DNA from: CALCMJ01 sp964475415
GTDB taxonomy: Bacteria; Bacteroidota; Bacteroidia; Chitinophagales; Saprospiraceae
DNA length: 64,000 nucleotides
Direction of reading: 5' to 3'
Assembly (NCBI GenBank): GCA_964475415.1
Contig: CAYYWZ010000011.1
Location: forward strand, 17,221-81,220
Both the position numbers and the translations under genes were made by a program. This document shows, one piece after another, positions 9,417 to 17,200 of this stretch (positions are counted from its first letter, which is position 1; each line of letters starts with the position of its first letter). Below the pieces are notes generated by a model that was not told the origin of the DNA, made no database searches, and saw only the letters and a list, made by a program, of their open reading frames with translations.

Positions 9417-9519
9417 ATTAGAAAAAGAAACCCACAGCTAACAATAGATCCTATTAAAAGCTAAACTTTAACTCTTTTAATTAATATTTTTTTCCAAGAC
9501 AAAGAAATTTAGAAAAACG

Positions 9520-9554
9520 AATGGCCTTCACCAAATGGAGGTCATTTTTTTTTT
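9520..9554 (+). terminator. Rho-independent terminator after the LamG lipoprotein gene
   Basis: A 10-bp stem (9520-9529 with 9537-9546, two G-U pairs) with a 7-base loop, followed by ten T residues. Confidence 0.8.
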
Positions 9555-9582
9555 GGTGTTATAAAATCTATCGGTACGGCAT

Positions 9583-9605
9583 CCTATCCCGCAGAGCGGG
9601 ACAGG
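9583..9605. other. GC-rich hairpin
   Basis: TCCCGC (9587-9592), loop AGA, GCGGGA (9596-9601), extended by CCT/AGG after one mismatch. No T-run follows on the plus strand. It could be a REP-like unit or part of the insertion-element end. Confidence 0.45.
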
Positions 9606-9722
9606 TTATGTGATACACCTTTTTATTATTTGTGTTCACATGCATCTATTAGATCGATAAATAAAAGTAAAGCAACATGCTATGACCTGTGTAACCTTTC
9701 TATGCGGTTCGGTTCTCTTGAC

Positions 9723-9757
9723 TGAAGATCATTTAGATCTTCATCCATCTCAGATGG
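9723..9757. ncRNA. Tandem hairpins at the IS110 3' side; candidate guide-RNA region
   Basis: TGAAGATC/GATCTTCA (9723-9730, 9736-9743; loop ATTTA) and CCATCT/AGATGG (9745-9750, 9752-9757) are both perfect. They lie about 70 bases beyond the transposase stop, in the roughly 250-base non-coding stretch on its 3' side. IS110-family elements encode a structured bridge/seek RNA in such non-coding ends, in the IS1111 group on the 3' side. Assignment is inferred from position and structure only. Confidence 0.3.
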
Positions 9758-9823
9758 AATCTTTGGTTCACATATAATGTTTTGTTGTCTTTACTATTTC
9801 TTATGCATTTGTTGTACCAATAA

Positions 9824-10852
9824 TTAAGTAATTACTCCTACGGAGTAAGGTATTTCTGTTTTTATTACTGCATGTATTTTTGACAGTAACTTTCTTTCGA
9901 CTTTAAAAATTGCAGCTTTAGAGTTTTTCCCCGCGTGACTACGATAATAGTTCTGCATTACTGGATCTTTCCTGACTGCTTGCCAAGATGCCTCTACTAT
10001 CATATTTCTTACATGTCGATTTGCCCTAGGCGTTGAACCTCCAGTGTACAGACCTTCTCCACTTTGATGCATACTTGGAATGAATCCTACATAAGATGCT
10101 AATCTTTTGAAAGAAGTAAATCTCCTTAGGTTTCCTAACTCTGATAATATGTACGCGGCAGTAAGTCTAGCTATGCCAGGAACAGATCTCAAAAGCATGT
10201 AATCTTTTTTGTGGTGTTGCTTACAATATCTTCTTATATACGTCGACAAATCTTTAACCTCTTGATCTATATACTTATACTGATTTAGCATACTGTTTAA
10301 TGTTCTGTTAGTATTACTATACCCTTTGTCTAATACTGATAACTATTCCAAAAACCTCTTAGCCCATTTCGGTGAGTCCATCCCTTCAGATATGCTAATA
10401 TGATTGTAAGTCAGTAGAGACTTTATTCTGCTTTTAATGCGTCGATAATCTCTTACAACAGCAGTTCTTTGACGTGTAAGAGTTCGGAGACTCTCTCGAA
10501 CTGGTTCTGGAATTGTAATCTTCTTTAGATTACCAGACTTCAATTGTTATGCTATATTCTTAGCATCGATCTTATCAGTTTTCATGAACTTACTTTTAGA
10601 AAGTCTTGGTATATCCGCTGGATTGACAACAAAAGTATCCCATCCAAATGACTCAAATGATCTAACTGGTTTGAATCCGAAACAACCAACTTCATATGCT
10701 ATACTTACATTATAATCAGGATAATTTCTAAGAACGTAGGACTCTATTTTATCTATACTAGGTGGAAAAGTATTTCCATTGCCAGAAAATAAGTCCGTCA
10801 TAAAATGAAATCGCCAACTCTTCTTGTGTATGCCTCATCCAATGAATAACTT
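9824..10852 (-). pseudogene. IS110-family (DEDD) transposase, inactivated
   Basis: One continuous minus-strand frame carries the whole protein but is broken by three in-frame stops: TGA at 10835-10837, TAA at 10547-10549 and TAG at 10343-10345. The pieces read in order 'HKKSWRFHFMTDLF', 'YEVGCFGFKPVRSFESFGWD', 'MKTDKIDAKNIA' (DEDD N-domain), 'RQRTAVVRDYRRIKSRIKS', then the transposase_20 part 'LLRSVPGIARLTAAYILSEL' and 'RLASYVGFIPSMHQSGE', ending 'YSVGVIT'. At the N-terminus the expected G-x-D-x-H-K reads G-stop-G-I-H-K, so the first catalytic Asp is lost too. No frameshift is needed to read it. It is a decayed insertion sequence. Confidence 0.9.
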
Positions 10853-10942
10853 AGGGGTACTTGTGGTGACTTGTTTGCTCATAACTTGTAGTAATTTTGT
10901 GAGTTCTCAAGTTACTGCTTTTACATAAGTGCTAAGAAGCAA

Positions 10943-10978
10943 TGCTCCTTCGTCACTACTACTCTTATCATCATCCGT
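10943..10978 (+). repeat. Dispersed 36-bp repeat, copy 2
   Basis: Matches 2013-2048 at 30 of 36 positions without gaps. The core ACTACTCTTATCATCA (10956-10971) is identical. Confidence 0.55.
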
Positions 10979-11055
10979 TATGTCTCATTGAAAATCAATT
11001 GCTTTCTAAGTATTAAATATTTAAAAGTACTATAGTTGATCGCTTGCTCGGACGC

Positions 11056-11155
11056 TTACTTATCAATAACATTTTGTGCGATTACTGAAAAAGACACAAC
11101 AAAAAGTAGAATAATAAATGTGATTTGTCTTTTCTTTTTTTTGTTAAATTTTCAT
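11056..11155 (-). pseudogene. Signal-peptide stub of a lost secreted protein
   Basis: On the minus strand, codons down to a TAA at 11056-11058 read 'KKKKRQITFIILLFVVSFSV' followed by 'IAQNVIDK': a textbook basic n-region, hydrophobic core and AQ cleavage site, then a stop seven residues later. The ATG at 11153-11155 is one base out of frame within an A/T-rich run. It looks like the surviving 5' end of a secreted-protein gene. Confidence 0.4.
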
Positions 11156-11193
11156 TTCAAACATAATATAATCAAACTTACTTATATCACATA

Positions 11194-12192
11194 CTAGAAT
11201 TCTAACCTAGCCATAGGATACACCTCTTGATTACTAAACACTCCCTTAAGATATTTATAATAACCAGTAACACCGATCATGGCAGCATTGTCTGTACAGT
11301 ATTCAAACTTAGGGATATAAGTTTCCCAGTCGTTTTTTATACCCATATTGACTAGTCCTTGCCTTAGTCCCGAATTAGCAGATACGCCACCTGCGATAGC
11401 TACTCTTGAAATATTTAATTCAATAGCTGCAGCATGTAATTTTGACAACAAAATATCCACTATTGTTGTCTGAACCGATGCACAAATATCATTCATATTT
11501 CTTTCTATAAATGTAGCATCTTGTTTCATCTCTTTTTGAAGGAAGTAAAGAATAGAGGTTTTTAACCCACTGAAACTAAAATCATGCTTATCGATACGAG
11601 GTTTTGAGAAAGTGTAGACAGGATTACCTAGTTTAGCTAGTTTATCAATAATTGGGCCCGCAGGATAATCTAATCCCAATATCTTTCCTGTCTTATCAAA
11701 AGCTTCTCCAGCAGCATCATCTATGGTTGTACCTATGATTTCCATATCATCAAAATCCCTTACTAAAACAAGCTGAGTATGGCCCCCAGATACGGTAAGA
11801 CAGATAAATGGGAAGGATGGATGTGGTTTTTCAGCAAAATGAGCTAATACGTGCGCATGCATATGATGAACATCTATAAGGGGAATATCTAAACTTAGAG
11901 CCATGCTTTTGGCAAAGCTAACACCTACAATTAAACTTCCTAATAGGCCAGGCCCCTTAGTAAAGGCAATAGCTGATAATTCTTTCTTAGATACTTGTGC
12001 AGCGCTAAGTGCCTGATCTACAACGGGAATAATGTGCATGAGGTGCTCCCTAGAAGCTAATTCAGGGACAACACCTCCATAAGATTTATGGACGTCTTGG
12101 TTAGCAATAATATTGCTTTTTACAGTTCCATCAGAAATAACAGCAGCCGAGGTGTCATCGCAGGAAGATTCTATCGCCAGTATATTTATCAT
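11194..12192 (-). CDS. tsaD: tRNA N6-adenosine threonylcarbamoyltransferase
   Basis: Transfers the threonylcarbamoyl group to A37 of ANN-decoding tRNAs, with TsaB/TsaE, in the cytosol. 332 residues, normal for the family. It opens with 'ILAIESSCDDTS' (4-15), the ASKHA nucleotide loop; the iron/zinc site His-x3-His is 'HMHAH' (110-114); 'VSGGHTQL' and 'DDAAGEAFDK' follow; 'AIAGGVSANSGLR' and 'CTDNAAMIG' near the C-terminus complete the set. All signature residues are present. It is transcribed leftwards and divergently from the pilin-like gene at 12361, with 168 bp between them. Confidence 0.97.
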   Translation of the reverse strand: MINILAIESSCDDTSAAVISDGTVKSNIIANQDVHKSYGGVVPELASREHLMHIIPVVDQALSAAQVSKKELSAIAFTKGPGLLGSLIVGVSFAKSMALSLDIPLIDVHHMHAHVLAHFAEKPHPSFPFICLTVSGGHTQLVLVRDFDDMEIIGTTIDDAAGEAFDKTGKILGLDYPAGPIIDKLAKLGNPVYTFSKPRIDKHDFSFSGLKTSILYFLQKEMKQDATFIERNMNDICASVQTTIVDILLSKLHAAAIELNISRVAIAGGVSANSGLRQGLVNMGIKNDWETYIPKFEYCTDNAAMIGVTGYYKYLKGVFSNQEVYPMARLEF

Positions 12193-12360
12193 TATATTTT
12201 CAAATGGATTAATTTCAGTAATGATATTTATTTAAAAAATAGTATTATTGTGATGCACCAAGATAGCTATTTGATGAATCTAATGCTTGTTATATGGTGT
12301 GTAAAAACGATTGACAGGCCTAAACTGCCTTTTGAACTAACTAAAATTGTAATTTAAAAG

Positions 12361-12945
12361 ATGAAAATAGTAATTAATCTACTTTTAGCAGCTGCGATTT
12401 TTTTCTTGATGTTTGTGTTATACAGCATTATCAAGGAACCAATATCTTTTCAAGAAGCTAAGACTGCAAGAAAAAATGCAGTTGTTGACAAATTAAAAGA
12501 AATAAGAACAGCTCAAGAGATCTACAGATCTGTAACAGGAGAGTTTGCTTCTAACTTTGACACATTAAATGAAGTTCTTAAGACAGGGCAGATAGAATTT
12601 ATTGCCTTAGAAGATGATCCGGATTCGGATGATCCAGACGTTTTTATCAAAACGGTAAGTTATAAAAATGCGATAGACTCTATACGTGCACTAGATATTA
12701 ACTTAGATTCTCTTCGTTACGTGCCTATGGCCTCTAAGGGAACAGAATTTACAATAGCAGCAGATACAATGACCTACCAAAAAACACTGGTAAATGTTGT
12801 AGAAGTAGGTACCTTATGGAAAACTTTCATGGGCCCTTATGCTGATGCTAAATATTCTAAGTACGATAACTCTTATGATCCTAACAAGGTACTTAAGTTC
12901 GGAAATATGAATGCTCCCAACGTAACAGGTAACTGGGAGAAATAA
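12361..12945 (+). CDS. Membrane-anchored protein with pilin-like N-terminus
   Basis: 194 residues, one transmembrane segment at about 4-24, the rest extracytoplasmic. The region 'KLKEIRTAQEIYRSVTGEFA' with 'NFDTLNEVLKTG' resembles the alpha-helix and first loop of type II secretion pseudopilins (GspG-like), where small proteins also count residues from 'A-x-x-x-Y-x-x-x-x-G-x-(Y/F)'. No prepilin peptidase site (G-F-T-L-I-E) precedes the helix, so it is not a true pseudopilin. Asp-rich segment at about 80-91. No named function. A strong terminator ends the transcript 27 bases downstream. Confidence 0.65.
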   Translation: MKIVINLLLAAAIFFLMFVLYSIIKEPISFQEAKTARKNAVVDKLKEIRTAQEIYRSVTGEFASNFDTLNEVLKTGQIEFIALEDDPDSDDPDVFIKTVSYKNAIDSIRALDINLDSLRYVPMASKGTEFTIAADTMTYQKTLVNVVEVGTLWKTFMGPYADAKYSKYDNSYDPNKVLKFGNMNAPNVTGNWEK

Positions 12946-12972
12946 GCATATACAAAAGAAACAACTAATAGT

Positions 12973-13005
12973 AAAGCTGTCTGCTCCCTAGTAGACAGCT
13001 TTTTT
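12973..13005 (+). terminator. Rho-independent terminator
   Basis: A 13-bp stem (12973-12985 with 12990-13002, one G-U pair), loop CCCT, followed by a T-run. It separates the pilin-like gene from rsmD, whose start is only 11 bases beyond the T-run. Confidence 0.9.
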
Positions 13006-13015
13006 ATTTTACAGT

Positions 13016-13555
13016 ATGAGAATAATAGGCGGTACATTCAAAGGAAGACGATTTTCACCTCCAGCTAATAACTGGCCTACACGCCCCACAACTGATTATG
13101 CCAAGGAAGGTCTATATAATATATTGACCAACGAAATAGATTTTGAGGAAACTAAATTTCTAGATCTGTTCGGAGGCACAGGAAATCATTGCTACGAAAT
13201 GGTTTCTAGAGGTTGTATAGACGTTACCTATGTAGAAAAATACCCCTCGTGTATAAAATTTGTATCCGAAACAATTAATAAACTAGGTATAGCCTCGAAT
13301 GTAACCATTGTAAGACAAGATGTATTTAAATTTATAGCCCAGACTACTATGGTTTTTGATTGTATCTTTGCTGATCCACCTTATGCCCTAAGGACGATAG
13401 GGCAGATTCCTGATTTAGTGCTCGAAAACCGATTATTGAGCGAAAATGGTCTATTGATAGTGGAACATGATGGCAGAGTAAGCTTTGAGAAACATAAAAA
13501 CTTCAAAAAAGCAAGAAATTATGGGCAGACAATCTTTAGCTTCTTCCAATCCTAG
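13016..13555 (+). CDS. rsmD: 16S rRNA (guanine-N2)-methyltransferase, RsmD family
   Basis: Methylates N2 of G966 (E. coli numbering) of 16S rRNA, using SAM. 179 residues, typical. It starts with the family-defining 'MRIIGGTFKGRRF' and 'RPTTDYAKEGLYNIL' (substrate R-P-T-x-D-x-x-(K/R)-E motif). SAM site 'LDLFGGTGN' is at 49-57, and catalytic 'DPPY' at 120-123. The first ATG follows almost directly on the upstream terminator, so the leader must be very short or the gene is read from run-through. argS follows after 45 bp. Confidence 0.95.
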   Translation: MRIIGGTFKGRRFSPPANNWPTRPTTDYAKEGLYNILTNEIDFEETKFLDLFGGTGNHCYEMVSRGCIDVTYVEKYPSCIKFVSETINKLGIASNVTIVRQDVFKFIAQTTMVFDCIFADPPYALRTIGQIPDLVLENRLLSENGLLIVEHDGRVSFEKHKNFKKARNYGQTIFSFFQS

Positions 13556-13567
13556 CAATAGAATGCC

Positions 13568-13575
13568 TATTTTTG
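13568..13575 (+). promoter_or_regulatory. Candidate -7 box (TAnnTTTG) upstream of argS
   Basis: TATTTTTG fits the Bacteroidota sigma-ABfr -7 consensus TAnnTTTG and lies 25 bases before the argS ATG. A clear TTG -33 element at the normal distance is not visible. Confidence 0.4.
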
Positions 13576-13600
13576 CAAATATTTTGAAAATACGAGTATA

Positions 13601-15442
13601 ATGAACATAGAGAAACATTTGCAGGAGTTGACCGTAGCGATCCTAGGTGATGATTTTGATTTACAAATTTCAGAACAACAAGTTATTGTAAATCTGACGA
13701 GGAGTGAGATAGAAGGGGATTATACGGTAGTGATGTTTCCATTTGTCAAAGCGCTGAAGAAATCTCCAGATGAGCTAGGAGCTATTCTAGGACCTAAGAT
13801 CATAGAAGGAAGCAAATATTTCTCTGCATCTAATGTTGTAAAGGGTTTCCTAAACTTCAGCTTAACAGAGCAGTACTATCTTGATACATTTAAAACAATC
13901 TCTGAGGATGAGTATTATGGCAAATCTCCTAAGAAAAATAAAAATGTTATTGTTGAGTTTTGCTCTCCTAATACGAACAAGCCGCTTCACTTAGGACATA
14001 TCAGGAATATCTTGTTGGGATGGTCTATGTCTATGATCCTAGAAGAACTAGGTTATGATGTACTGAAAACCCAGATCATAAATGATAGGGGAATTGCAGT
14101 ATGTAAGAGTATGATAGCCTGGCAAAAATATGGGAACGGAGCTACACCTGAATCTGAAGGTTTAAAAAGTGATCATTTTGTAGGAAGTTATTATGTAACT
14201 TTTGACAAAAAGATAAAAGAAGAATATGCTACCTGGCAATCAACTTCTGAGGCAAAAGATCACTACAATTTACATAAGAAAGATGAACAAACAGAAGAAC
14301 AGTTTTTCAAAGATTATAAGAATAGATACTTCAATGAATTTAGCGCTCTAGGAAGAGAAGCTAAAGAGATGCTACTCAAGTGGGAAGCCAATGATCCAGA
14401 TGTAAAAGCATTATGGAATAAAATGAATAATTGGGTCTATGAAGGATTCGAAACGACCTACAAAGCACTAGGGGTAGAATTTGACAAGCTGTATTATGAG
14501 TCACAAACCTATCTTCTAGGAAAGGAATATATAGATAAAGGGCTAGAAGGTGGCACCTTCTATAAAAAGGAAGACAACAGTGTATGGATAGATCTAGAGG
14601 CTGAGAAACTAGATCATAAGTTAGTATTAAGATCAGATGGAACTTCGGTCTATATGACACAAGATATAGGGACTGCAGAGAAAAGATACGAGGAAACTCC
14701 TGCAGAGAAAATGATCTATGTTGTGGGTGATGAGCAAGAATATCACTTTAAGGTATTATTCGAAATTCTTAAAAAACTTAATGTGCCTTACGCTGAAGGA
14801 TTACACCATCTGTCCTATGGAATGGTAGACCTACCCACAGGTAGAATGAAATCTAGAGAAGGTACAGTTGTAGATGCTGATGATCTTATTGCAGAGATAA
14901 TAACTGAGGCAGAGAACTCTGCAAAAGAAAGAGGGGAGCTAGAAGGATTAACAGAGGCTGAACAGAAAGAAGTATATCGTAAGATAGGACTATCAGCACT
15001 TAAATTCTTCATACTTAGAGTATCGGCTAAGAGAAGAATGGTATTCAATCCACAAGAATCTCTAGATATGCAAGGACAAACAGGGCCTTACATCCAGAAC
15101 GCTTACGTACGTATCGCAAGTGTACTTAGAAGGAACGAAACGTCAGTTACTAAGACCCATAACTATACAGGTTTACATGATGCAGAAAAAGTACTAATCA
15201 AAGAGTTAGTTAAATATCCTACTGTATTACAGGAGGCAGCGGATAAATATGATCCATCACTAGTATCTAGTTACGCTTATACTTTGGCTAAGTCATTTCA
15301 CAAGTTTTATCATGATGTGAGTATACTAAAAGCAGAGACAGAAGATGCAAGAACTTTTAGAATATTACTTTCTCAGCAGGTAGCTTTATTGTTAAAAAAA
15401 TCTATGCGATTATTAGGTATAGAGATGCCTGAAAAGATGTAA
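13601..15442 (+). CDS. argS: Arginyl-tRNA synthetase
   Basis: Charges tRNA-Arg. 613 residues. The class I HIGH motif reads 'HLGHIRN' (130-136) after 'VEFCSPNTNKPLH'; the KMSKS equivalent is 'GRMKSREGTVVDADDLI' near 410; 'TQDIGTAEKRYEE' and 'QTGPYIQNAYVRIASVLRR' are typical of bacterial ArgS, and the C-terminal DALR anticodon-binding domain ends in 'LLKKSMRLLGIEMPEKM'. The N-terminal 'additional domain' (about 1-110) is present. glnS begins 27 bp downstream in the same direction, an unusual pairing of two class I synthetases. Confidence 0.97.
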   Translation: MNIEKHLQELTVAILGDDFDLQISEQQVIVNLTRSEIEGDYTVVMFPFVKALKKSPDELGAILGPKIIEGSKYFSASNVVKGFLNFSLTEQYYLDTFKTISEDEYYGKSPKKNKNVIVEFCSPNTNKPLHLGHIRNILLGWSMSMILEELGYDVLKTQIINDRGIAVCKSMIAWQKYGNGATPESEGLKSDHFVGSYYVTFDKKIKEEYATWQSTSEAKDHYNLHKKDEQTEEQFFKDYKNRYFNEFSALGREAKEMLLKWEANDPDVKALWNKMNNWVYEGFETTYKALGVEFDKLYYESQTYLLGKEYIDKGLEGGTFYKKEDNSVWIDLEAEKLDHKLVLRSDGTSVYMTQDIGTAEKRYEETPAEKMIYVVGDEQEYHFKVLFEILKKLNVPYAEGLHHLSYGMVDLPTGRMKSREGTVVDADDLIAEIITEAENSAKERGELEGLTEAEQKEVYRKIGLSALKFFILRVSAKRRMVFNPQESLDMQGQTGPYIQNAYVRIASVLRRNETSVTKTHNYTGLHDAEKVLIKELVKYPTVLQEAADKYDPSLVSSYAYTLAKSFHKFYHDVSILKAETEDARTFRILLSQQVALLLKKSMRLLGIEMPEKM

Positions 15443-15469
15443 AAGAAATATAAAATATAATATCGATCA

Positions 15470-17152
15470 ATGAGTACAGAAAGAGAAGAATCAAAAAATT
15501 TTATTGAAGAGATTATCGAAGAGGATATAAAGAATGGTAAGCATAACGGAACTGTACATACGAGGTTCCCTCCAGAGCCTAATGGCTTTTTGCATATTGG
15601 TCATACGAAGGCAATCTGTATTAACTTTGAACTAGCAGAAAAATATGGTGGAAAAACTAATCTTCGTTTTGACGATACTAATCCTACAACGGAAGAAACG
15701 AAATATGTAGAGGCGATAAAAAAAGATATTAAGTGGTTAGGTTTTTCTTGGCATGATACAGAGTATTATGCTTCTGATTATTTTGACACCTTATATGAAT
15801 ATGCTCTTAAACTTATAAAAGATGGTCATGCTTATGTAGATGAATCAAGTGCGGAAGAGATATCAGAAATGAAAGGCGTGCCTACAGCTCCAGGAAAAGA
15901 AAGTCCCTTCCGGAATAGACCAGTGGAAGAGAGTCTATCTGAGTTTGTCAAAATGAAAGAAGGCGTATACCCCGATGGTGCAAAAGTGCTAAGAGCAAAG
16001 GTCGATATGACCTCAGGGAATATGCATATGAGAGATCCTGTTATCTATAGAATTAAGCATGAGAAGCATCATAGAACAGGTGATAAGTGGTGTATATATC
16101 CTATGTATGATTTTGCACATGGCCAGTCAGATTCCATAGAGAATATTACCCATTCTTTATGTTCTTTGGAATTTATACATCATAGACCCTTATACAATTG
16201 GTTTATAGATAAGTTGGATATTTTTCCTTCTAGGCAGATAGAGTTTGCTAGAATGAATGTGGCCTATATGATCACTAGTAAGCGTAGGTTGCTAAAATTA
16301 GTAGAATCCAAATTAGTTTCTGGTTGGGATGATCCTAGAATGCCGACCTTGTCAGGTATGAGAAGAAGAGGTTATCCTGCTGAAGCTCTTAGAGTATTTT
16401 GTAATAAGGTAGGTACTGCTAAGCGAGATAATCTTATAGAAGTAGAGCTATTAGAATCATGCGTAAGAGATACGCTTAATGATATAGCCACAAGAGTGAT
16501 GGTTATAGAAAATCCGCTTAAGCTTACGATTACAAACTATCCTGAAGATCAATCAGAGAAGCTAAAAGCAGAAAATAATCCTCAAGATGAGCAGGCAGGA
16601 GATCGAGATCTTTCTCTTAGTAAATCTATTTTTATAGAGCGAGAGGATTTTATGGTTGAAGCTCCTAAAAAATATTTCAGACTGACACCTGATAAGAAGG
16701 TAAGACTTAAGCACGGATACATCATAAGTTACGAAAGTCATACGACAGATGATGCTGGAAACATTACAGAAGTATTTTGTGAATATTTCTCTAACACAAA
16801 AAGTGGTGAGGATGAGTCTGGTATCAAATCAAAAGGTGTACTTCACTGGGTAGATGCAGCTACAGCTGTTCCAATTACTATCAGGTCATATGATAGACTC
16901 TTTATGCATCCTACTCCTACTAAGGTCGAAGGAAAAGATTTCATAGAGCTTATCAATAAAGACTCGCTACATGTCAATGAAAATGCACTAGGAGAAGCTT
17001 CTCTCGCACAGTCAAAAGAAGGTGTTCATTATCAGTTTTTCAGAAAAGGGTATTATATGAAAGATAGAGATAGTCAAGATGATAAGCTGATCTTTAACAG
17101 AACGATAACCCTTAAAGACTCATGGGCAAAAATAAATAAACCAAAAGTCTAA
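15470..17152 (+). CDS. glnS: Glutaminyl-tRNA synthetase
   Basis: Charges tRNA-Gln directly, so this organism need not rely solely on the amidotransferase route. 560 residues. 'RFPPEPNGFLHIGHTKAI' (32-49) contains the HIGH motif; 'NLRFDDTNP' and 'AHGQSDSIENITHSLCSLEF' mark the GlnRS/GluRS core, with Cys-Ser rather than the GluRS pattern; the KMSKS equivalent is 'ITSKRRLLKLV' near 268; the two anticodon-binding beta-barrels fill the C-terminus, with 'GVLHWVDAATAVPITIRSYD' typical of GlnRS. Co-directional with argS; pyrR follows 48 bp later. Confidence 0.96.
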   Translation: MSTEREESKNFIEEIIEEDIKNGKHNGTVHTRFPPEPNGFLHIGHTKAICINFELAEKYGGKTNLRFDDTNPTTEETKYVEAIKKDIKWLGFSWHDTEYYASDYFDTLYEYALKLIKDGHAYVDESSAEEISEMKGVPTAPGKESPFRNRPVEESLSEFVKMKEGVYPDGAKVLRAKVDMTSGNMHMRDPVIYRIKHEKHHRTGDKWCIYPMYDFAHGQSDSIENITHSLCSLEFIHHRPLYNWFIDKLDIFPSRQIEFARMNVAYMITSKRRLLKLVESKLVSGWDDPRMPTLSGMRRRGYPAEALRVFCNKVGTAKRDNLIEVELLESCVRDTLNDIATRVMVIENPLKLTITNYPEDQSEKLKAENNPQDEQAGDRDLSLSKSIFIEREDFMVEAPKKYFRLTPDKKVRLKHGYIISYESHTTDDAGNITEVFCEYFSNTKSGEDESGIKSKGVLHWVDAATAVPITIRSYDRLFMHPTPTKVEGKDFIELINKDSLHVNENALGEASLAQSKEGVHYQFFRKGYYMKDRDSQDDKLIFNRTITLKDSWAKINKPKV

Positions 17153-17184
17153 GGCTATAAGTAAATTCTATGAAATCTAAATAA

Positions 17185-17192
17185 TATATTTG
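17185..17192 (+). promoter_or_regulatory. Candidate -7 box immediately upstream of pyrR
   Basis: TATATTTG matches TAnnTTTG exactly and ends eight bases before the pyrR ATG, so transcription from it would begin at or next to the start codon (leaderless or nearly so). No clear -33 TTG was seen. Confidence 0.4.
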
Positions 17193-17200
17193 TAGGTATA

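Larger units (their letters stand above)
9417..9823. other. Intergenic region between LamG gene and IS110 remnant
   Basis: No gene. It contains a factor-independent terminator (9520-9554), a GC-rich hairpin (9583-9605), and two adjacent hairpins (9723-9757) next to the 3' end of the IS110 pseudogene. The right part probably belongs to the insertion element; its exact outer end cannot be placed without an empty-site comparison. Confidence 0.5.
10853..11193. other. Intergenic region with dispersed repeat copy 2 and a signal-peptide stub
   Basis: No intact gene. It holds the second copy of the 36-bp repeat (10943-10978) and, on the minus strand, a truncated signal-peptide remnant (11056-11155). 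The part next to the transposase probably includes the 5' end of the IS110 element. Confidence 0.45.

Noticed and set aside
9824..10852. Stop-codon recoding that would allow read-through of the IS110 gene
   Set aside because: All three stop codons occur within it, while intact genes in the window end with TAA, TAG and TGA (e.g. PorP/SprF ends with TGA). Loss of the catalytic Asp also argues for decay.
12088..12357. 89-codon ORF overlapping the 5' end of tsaD
   Set aside because: It is antisense to tsaD's conserved N-terminus and has no recognisable product.
17153..17200. PyrR-type attenuator upstream of pyrR
   Set aside because: The gap is only 48 bp, with no terminator or anti-terminator pairing visible.
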